Source: Plasmopara viticola
Lineage: Eukaryota; Oomycota; Peronosporomycetes; Peronosporales; Peronosporaceae
Assembly: GCA_001695595.3 (NCBI GenBank)
Contig: MBPM02000044.1
Location: forward strand, 248,001 to 312,000
Length of the DNA: 64,000 nucleotides
Direction: 5' to 3'
A program made the translations under genes and the position numbers. This document shows positions 57,798-64,000 of the stretch, piece by piece. The notes under the pieces are model-generated. The model did not search any database. It worked only from the letters and a program-made list of their open reading frames with translations, and was not told the DNA's origin. The stretch's first letter is position 1, and each line of letters opens with the position of its first letter.

Positions 57798-58490
57798 TCA
57801 CGGTGTCGCCATGTGCATGAAGCTATGCCCCTCTAAGGTCGATGCGAGCTGTTTATCCATAAGAACATCGCTCACATTATGGACCGCCTCCTTCGCTTTC
57901 TCAATAATAGAAGGCGTCAACACTTCTTCGGCAGCGTTAATGGGTCTAATCAGCACACTGAGGTCAAAGTTATCGCGCAACGTGGACTTCACCACTTCTT
58001 CAACTGTATCCGGGGTGTTATTGGCCCAGTTGTCGATAGTCACATCGGTTTCACTCTGGCCGCCTTTGTCGCTCGGCTCGCGTGGGCCACCAACGACATC
58101 TTGAATCACGCCTTTGACACCCGTTGCCCGTCCATTCGTTTCGTCGTAATTGCGACCCTTTGTCACCAAAACATCCATGGCGTTGGCGGTAACATCAATC
58201 ATCTTGCGAGCTGAAACCAATTCCGACTGGGAATACTCTTGGGTCTTTGTAATTTGCTGAGCCACATGTTTCAGATCCGCTGAAATGTCTTTGGCGTACC
58301 GAATGTCATTCCGCATGTACGACTTTGCCGTGCTCAGAAAATGATTGCCATGTCGCCTGTCGTACTCGGCCAAATTCTTTTTGAGTAGTTTGAGACACTG
58401 GGCTGCGTCGTTTGCTACGTGAACAAGTACCAGTGCCAAAGAAGCGAATTCTTTCTCGATTGGGATGTTTTGAGCGGTAGTCTTGCTCAT
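57798..58490 (-). CDS. Hypothetical helical protein, 230 aa, minus-strand copy of inverted pair
   Basis: ATG at 58490, TGA at 57798-57800. Same start (MSKTTAQNIP) and same helical body as the plus-strand copy. The first 170 residues differ at roughly eight positions (for example V11I, D27N, Y50H). The last ~55 residues differ strongly, and the end is MHMATP here against VVHTTP there. The frame is intact, which suggests both copies are or were recently functional. The 5' flank is also shared, though less so near the ATG. A 146-aa open frame upstream (58544-58984) overlaps the shared flank and is not considered a gene. Confidence 0.75.
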   Translation of the reverse strand: MSKTTAQNIPIEKEFASLALVLVHVANDAAQCLKLLKKNLAEYDRRHGNHFLSTAKSYMRNDIRYAKDISADLKHVAQQITKTQEYSQSELVSARKMIDVTANAMDVLVTKGRNYDETNGRATGVKGVIQDVVGGPREPSDKGGQSETDVTIDNWANNTPDTVEEVVKSTLRDNFDLSVLIRPINAAEEVLTPSIIEKAKEAVHNVSDVLMDKQLASTLEGHSFMHMATP

Positions 58491-59052
58491 GATCGTGGGT
58501 TCAGTTGAAATATTGTGTTTTGCTTGTGCGCCAAGAAATATGTTTAAAAGTGACTTACCAAGTGATACTTTCCATGCAATGAGAAATGTGGATGAGGACC
58601 GGCTGCAATTGGCGTTGAAAGCAGCTTCGCAGTGTATTTTCGAAAAGATCTTATGAGATATGACAATGAGCTGGTTGTTATTCTATTCTTGCAGCTTAAC
58701 TTTTCAACTTTAGCCATTATTCCGGAAGTTGGATTCAGCGGTAAAATGAGATCCATCTCACACGTTTTTCCTTTCTCCAACCCATAAATCTCACGAGCGT
58801 TGGAATTGCGAAAACGATCGAAGATCTGTAAAACACGAAGAACACGAGCAGATTTATTTATATTCGTCAATTGGGTTGACGCCTTGACACATGGGAAATT
58901 AGCAATTCGAGTCATGCAATTGATCTTAATAGTATAATACGAAAGGCCGTAGCATAAGCCGAACTTTATGTAATTAATAAACATTCAACTGATAGGGATT
59001 AATAAAAAATGAAAACACCCTATCGGTTTGCCAAGTATTTAGTACTGATATA

Positions 59053-60415
59053 TTATTGCTGCTGCGATTTTAAGGTTTCCATGCCCACAACCTTTGCCCC
59101 TCCAGTGGTATCATGTGCCTTTCCAAGCATTTCAGCGGCACCTGCGGCCGGTGACTGCATTTCCTCAATTCGAGGCTTCAGTCCAATCCGTCGGCGAAAG
59201 GTATTGTTATTCATAGCAATCGTCTGCACCATGGACGACCACGACGCACCAAACCAGTAGAAGAACACACCTTGAGGCAAAGTAGCAATGATGGGAACAG
59301 CAAGAATCGTCAAGTATTGTCCTCCTTGCAGCAACGTCGTCCACAAGCCACTTTTTGTCCGCACCGTTAGCTCCAAGTTGCCGTACGTTGACATGGCGGC
59401 GAGAATAGGTAGCACGTACGTACTATCCGGCTCCATTAGATTTTGCCAGACGAAAAATCCACCCGACTCAAATCCTGCAAAGTTGCCAGAGCGCACCATA
59501 TCACGGGCACTGTATGCCATGAGGACGAATAGAGGAATGTACGCAACGGAGCCCACGATTGTCTGGAGAGGACGCGTGTTGTACTTCTTGATCACGGCTT
59601 TCACCCCTTGGCGTCCAAGCAAGATGGCGTCTAAGTGGCCTTTACGGTCCGCGCTAGGCTGCAGCATACAGTGACTGTTTCTGAGTGTGGGGTCGGGTGC
59701 TGACAGCAAAAAAGAGCAGAAGTTGCAACTTACGGTGAATGTACGCGCGTACTTGTACGCAGAGTACAACTTTGCAAAATCCGGTCTTGCTCGCATTAAT
59801 CTGCACACGATTTTACGCAAATGTATCAGAGTTTCTATCTAAGAAATGATTCAAAGTTAAAGGTAGGTAGGTACCTCTGCAATGCTTGGACTTGGAGCAC
59901 GTAAAACGGAAAGATGGCGGCTCGCAGTGTCACACCTGAGAGCTACGAGCAGCAGCACCACACCAACACGACATCATGAATCAATCTCTTTGGACACTAA
60001 ATGCATTTGACGTCGTACCAGCAATGTGGCCCACCACGGTAGCCCCGTGGTCGTGTGGACCATCTCTAGGACTGCCTGCACGCCCTGCACGACGACCCAC
60101 GGCTCGTGACCAGTGCCGGTATTGGCCGATGCTGTCGCAACGTCTGCATCAAAGGCTTGTGAGCCCATATATTGTACCAGCTGGACTAGAATGACATTAT
60201 GCACCTGTGAGCTGGCCGTCTTGCATCGTCAACTCTACTGTTGGCAAGACTTCAGATGAGGAACAGTGTCGGTGTTGGAGCGAGAAGGGCGGTCCTATGG
60301 CAGAGAACACTGCCTGTGTGCCATTGAGATGCAAGAATGCACGGCCACGAGAGAGTGGCGTCGGATTGATGCTCTGCGCACTTCGACGTATCACCCTCTG
60401 CAATAGGCCGTTCAT
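59053..60415 (-). CDS. Oxa1/COX18-family mitochondrial membrane insertase, 358 aa, five exons
   Basis: Minus-strand exons: 60205-60415, 60019-60143, 59875-59942, 59734-59800 and 59053-59658. The four introns (61, 76, 74 and 75 nt) all have GT..AG ends and all junctions keep frame. The start at 60415 gives a mitochondrial-type N-terminus (MNGLLQRVIRRSAQS). The YidC/Oxa1 signature appears as HTTTGLPWWATLL, followed by the hydrophobic LRAAIFPFYVLQ. Further membrane segments are in exon 5 (IVGSVAYIPLFVLMAYSARD, then LTILAVPIIATLPQGVFFYW), and the tail is basic. It inserts proteins into the inner mitochondrial membrane, with cytochrome oxidase subunit 2 as the COX18 client. Oxa1 versus COX18 is not settled; length favours COX18. 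Confidence 0.82.
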
Positions 60416-60834
60416 TTCGTGGCGAATGGAGCTTCTTAAAGTTAATATATCCCAAAATCCTTGTTTTCTTCTATAAATTAATTTTACCTGAGAATGGCCA
60501 CAGCACAATAAAAGTATAATTCAAGTGCACCGGCAAAGCAGCGCGATCTAGACAGGATTAGCGATTTGTGGGCATTGCATCGACAGCGTCTTGAATAGAA
60601 GTTTAGTCAATATGCTTTTCCGAATAAGCTTGTACGCGTTCAAAAAGTGGAGCCTAGTGTAAATTCTATGCCATCACGTTTTTCTGCAAGATAAAATGGG
60701 GTGCAATCTTTGTACCTGACTAGCAATACCGGCTGAAAATATATTTCCAAGACGTATACCATTTGTTTGTGTCCCTTGGAGTAAAATCTTCGATGCGTCT
60801 ATTCGACAAAAATATTTTCCAAAAGCTCTCTGCG
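60416..60834. other. Divergent promoter region between the insertase and reductase genes
   Basis: About 420 bases between two divergent genes, probably holding both promoters. An in-frame ATG at 60793 would lengthen the reductase by 14 residues. Confidence 0.5.
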
Positions 60835-61875
<1,041 letters not shown>

Positions 61876-62065
61876 GTCGATTTCGTAGTCTCAAATGTGA
61901 GCCTTGAGAATTAATACTCATGATGTATACTATATATTAAGCATTAAAAGAATTACTGGCTCCGAAACCTGATAAAAAAGTCTAGCATTGGAACATGGTA
62001 CCGATGTAGCTATCTCAAATGGTACTCTCGAGATTCGTGTACTCCACACTATTTACCTTGCAATC
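61876..62065. other. Intergenic, promoter of the transporter
   Basis: Short AT-rich space; no other feature. Confidence 0.4.
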
Positions 62066-63847
62066 ATGGCACAGGAGGCGGTCGATTGCAAGCTCGCGAC
62101 GACGGTACTCGAGGACGACGACGACGTGGAGATGGAGCAGATAAATGAACGCTCTTCATTGCGACAAGGCGCACCGGGTGACGATCACTCGCCTCCGTCG
62201 TCACTGGCGTCATCGACTCTGGGACGGAAGCAGAAAGGCAAGAGACGTCGAACCGACGAGCAAGCCATCAAGGGTGGTGCTGCTGGCGCCCTGCGTCAAG
62301 GCGCGGCGCCCAAACTCTTGTCCGCGGAAAGCATCGGTCTCATCTCCCAGTACGCAGCTGTGGGGCTCGTGTACGGCGTTCTCCCGAGCACCATCACGCC
62401 CTTCTTGACCTACTACCTCAACATGGAAGGCACGGCCACGACGTCGGCGCGAGCTTTGCTCTCGATCCCCTGGAGCTTCAAAGTGTTTATCGGTATCCTG
62501 TCCGATTGTTGGCCTCTCTTTGGGTACCGCCGCCGACCTTATATGGTCCTCGGCTGGACTGTGACCGTCCTGTGTCTCGTGGCCATGGCCTCGGCTCCGT
62601 TGGAAGCACCGTACTTCCCGGACCCGGCCATGCGCACGATCAAGCCCACGGATTACTCGCTCGAGATGGTGCAATCCTTGAATCAACGTGCTCCAGATAG
62701 TGGCGCCAAGTACATTGTCCTCATGATGGGCGCCACTCTGGGCTACCTCTTTGCCGACGTGGCGGCCGATGCCGTCGTGGTCGAGTATGCTCAACGAGAA
62801 CCGGAAGCGACGCGAGGACGGACGCAAACGGCCATTTACACGGTGCGGACGTTGTTTAACGTCGTGGCGCAACTGATTACGGGCTTTGGCTTGAGTCTGC
62901 CGAATTATGGCGGCACGTTTGACTTTGGGCTCTCGTTTCCCGACACGATGCTGCTCTTGGCCATGGTGTGTCTCCCTGTCATTCCCATGACGTGGATGTT
63001 TGTGCGGGAAGAAGTGGTCAAGGAGCGACCGAGGTTTGACCAGTATTTGGGCGCGCTGTGGGCCGCCATGCAAACGCGGGCAGTGTACCAAGTGATTGCC
63101 TTTAGCTTTCTATCGGGCGTTTTCAGTGGCTTTACGTACGTGGCACAAGACCCCATGACGTCGTATTGGGTCCATGCGACCAGCTTTAACTTGAGCCTCA
63201 GCAGTATCTTTGGCAGCTTTGTGACGGTCGTCACGCTCACGTGGACTGGAAAATACGGCCTCCATTGGAACTGGCGGACCATGCACGTCGTCACGATGTG
63301 TAGTGTGCTTGCACTCGATGCCGTGTGCACCATGGCTGTGACGTGGGACGTGGTGCGGAAGCAGTGGTTTTGGCTCGGTGTGCCGATTGTCGAGGCTGTT
63401 CCAGACTCTGTGAGTTTCATCGTCTCGACGTACGTGGTGGTGGAGCTCGCGGGATGCGGCAACGAAGGCGCGATTTACGGCCTCTTGACCACCGTGAGCA
63501 ACTTGGGCGGACCCTTTGCTCTCACGTTGACCAAGAATGTCAATGCCGCCTTCAAGGTGTACAATGACGATATCTTGAACGACACCGACGAGGTGCGACG
63601 CGACGTGACCATTACAATCCTAATCTCGTACACGATGAAGCTGCTAGCGTTGCTCTTTCTTCCGTTGCTCCCGCGGCAAAAAGCCGAAGCACAGGCGTTA
63701 AAGAATTCTGGCGAGAGCAGTCGACGGATGGGTTTGTTCACGATCTCGTATCTATCGTTTGCGCTCGTGTGGGCAATTTTGACAAATTTGCTCGGGATTT
63801 TTGAAAGCACGCGATGCTGGGTCATTACTGGCGGGTGTAAAGAATAA
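62066..63847 (+). CDS. Folate-biopterin transporter (FBT) family protein, 593 aa
   Basis: ATG at 62066 (MAQEAVDCKL) and TAA at 63845-63847, no intron. The open frame extends upstream without an ATG. A hydrophilic, acidic then basic N-terminus of about 85 residues (DDDDVEME, then KQKGKRRRTDEQ) precedes roughly twelve membrane segments. FBT-type features: YGVLPSTITPFLTYYLNMEG, then SIPWSFKVFIGILSDCWPLF-YRRRPYM, and ADVAADAVVVEYAQREP, with R in TRGRTQTAIY. The family imports folates, biopterin or related compounds and is greatly expanded in oomycetes. The substrate of this member cannot be read from sequence. Confidence 0.92.
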   Translation: MAQEAVDCKLATTVLEDDDDVEMEQINERSSLRQGAPGDDHSPPSSLASSTLGRKQKGKRRRTDEQAIKGGAAGALRQGAAPKLLSAESIGLISQYAAVGLVYGVLPSTITPFLTYYLNMEGTATTSARALLSIPWSFKVFIGILSDCWPLFGYRRRPYMVLGWTVTVLCLVAMASAPLEAPYFPDPAMRTIKPTDYSLEMVQSLNQRAPDSGAKYIVLMMGATLGYLFADVAADAVVVEYAQREPEATRGRTQTAIYTVRTLFNVVAQLITGFGLSLPNYGGTFDFGLSFPDTMLLLAMVCLPVIPMTWMFVREEVVKERPRFDQYLGALWAAMQTRAVYQVIAFSFLSGVFSGFTYVAQDPMTSYWVHATSFNLSLSSIFGSFVTVVTLTWTGKYGLHWNWRTMHVVTMCSVLALDAVCTMAVTWDVVRKQWFWLGVPIVEAVPDSVSFIVSTYVVVELAGCGNEGAIYGLLTTVSNLGGPFALTLTKNVNAAFKVYNDDILNDTDEVRRDVTITILISYTMKLLALLFLPLLPRQKAEAQALKNSGESSRRMGLFTISYLSFALVWAILTNLLGIFESTRCWVITGGCKE

Positions 63848-64000
63848 AAGGGGGTTGTTGACAGCCCAAATTTGCTGCATGAGGACACACAGATGAGAAA
63901 GAAGCGCTTGAAAGTGGCCATTGCTACTAGAGAATGGCATTCAAATCGTCACTGGTGTGCCTCGTGATCATTGAAAACCCGCAACTTTTGTTGCGAACTG
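63848..64000. other. Window end, 3' flank of the transporter
   Basis: No feature seen before the window ends. Confidence 0.4.

Larger units (their letters stand above)
56470..58650. repeat. Large inverted repeat carrying the duplicated gene pair
   Basis: Arms about 56470-57330 and 57798-58640, with a spacer of about 470 bases. The arms include the coding region plus at least 130 bases of 5' flank. Shared flank sequence includes CTCATCCACATTTCTC on one side and its reverse complement on the other. Similarity weakens in the last ~55 codons, toward the centre of the palindrome. Confidence 0.8.

Noticed and set aside
58544..58984. 146-codon minus-strand open frame upstream of the inverted-pair gene
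   Set aside because: It overlaps the 5' flank shared by both paralogs, the other copy has no equivalent frame, and it has no family signal.

Overview
This window comes from a nuclear chromosome of a filamentous oomycete, most likely a plant-pathogenic Peronosporales species (Phytophthora or downy mildew type). The evidence is eukaryotic genes with sparse 60-76 nt GT-AG introns, a secreted protein with RYLR and EER motifs behind a signal peptide (RXLR effector architecture), a broken Crinkler-type effector gene, a folate-biopterin transporter, and decayed Copia, chromovirus, LINE and Mutator-like elements in AT-rich intergenic DNA. I cannot name the species.

Layout. 1-1.08 kb: 5'-to-3' remnant of a LINE. 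2.4-3.7 kb: orphan gene. 4.5-6.9 kb and 20.6-22.3 kb: two copies of an unidentified degenerate repeat. 7.5-11.8 kb: rearranged Copia element. 13.2-16.5 kb: subtilisin-like protease and ALG9 mannosyltransferase, convergent. 18.1-18.7 kb: chromovirus fragment. 23.2-26.9 kb: GRK-type kinase with a prenylation motif, then a short-chain acyl-CoA dehydrogenase. 27.2-35.9 kb: relic block with a duplicated segment, an ExoX-C-like protein, a Lys/Tyr-rich ORF, a primase-SF3 helicase relic of viral or Polinton type, and the broken Crinkler. 39.0-39.8 kb: RXLR candidate. 41.1 kb: perfect 31-bp hairpin. 44.6-46.9 kb: second chromovirus relic. 46.9-51.9 kb: no gene seen. 51.9-52.9 kb: MULE relic. 53.2-54.9 kb: two more pseudogenes, including a sulfate permease fragment. 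56.5-58.7 kb: a gene duplicated as a large inverted repeat. 59.05-63.85 kb: dense block with an Oxa1/COX18-type insertase, 2,4-dienoyl-CoA reductase and a folate-biopterin transporter.

How the genes work together. The acyl-CoA dehydrogenase and dienoyl-CoA reductase both serve mitochondrial beta-oxidation, and the Oxa1/COX18 protein serves mitochondrial inner-membrane biogenesis. ALG9 acts in ER N-glycosylation. The protease and RXLR protein are predicted to be secreted. Intact housekeeping genes lie in short GC-richer islands, separated by long stretches of decayed mobile DNA where the effector-type genes sit. The best candidates for something unusual are the 27-36 kb virus-like/effector relic block, a small non-autonomous family built from three pieces of the LINE, and the inverted gene pair.
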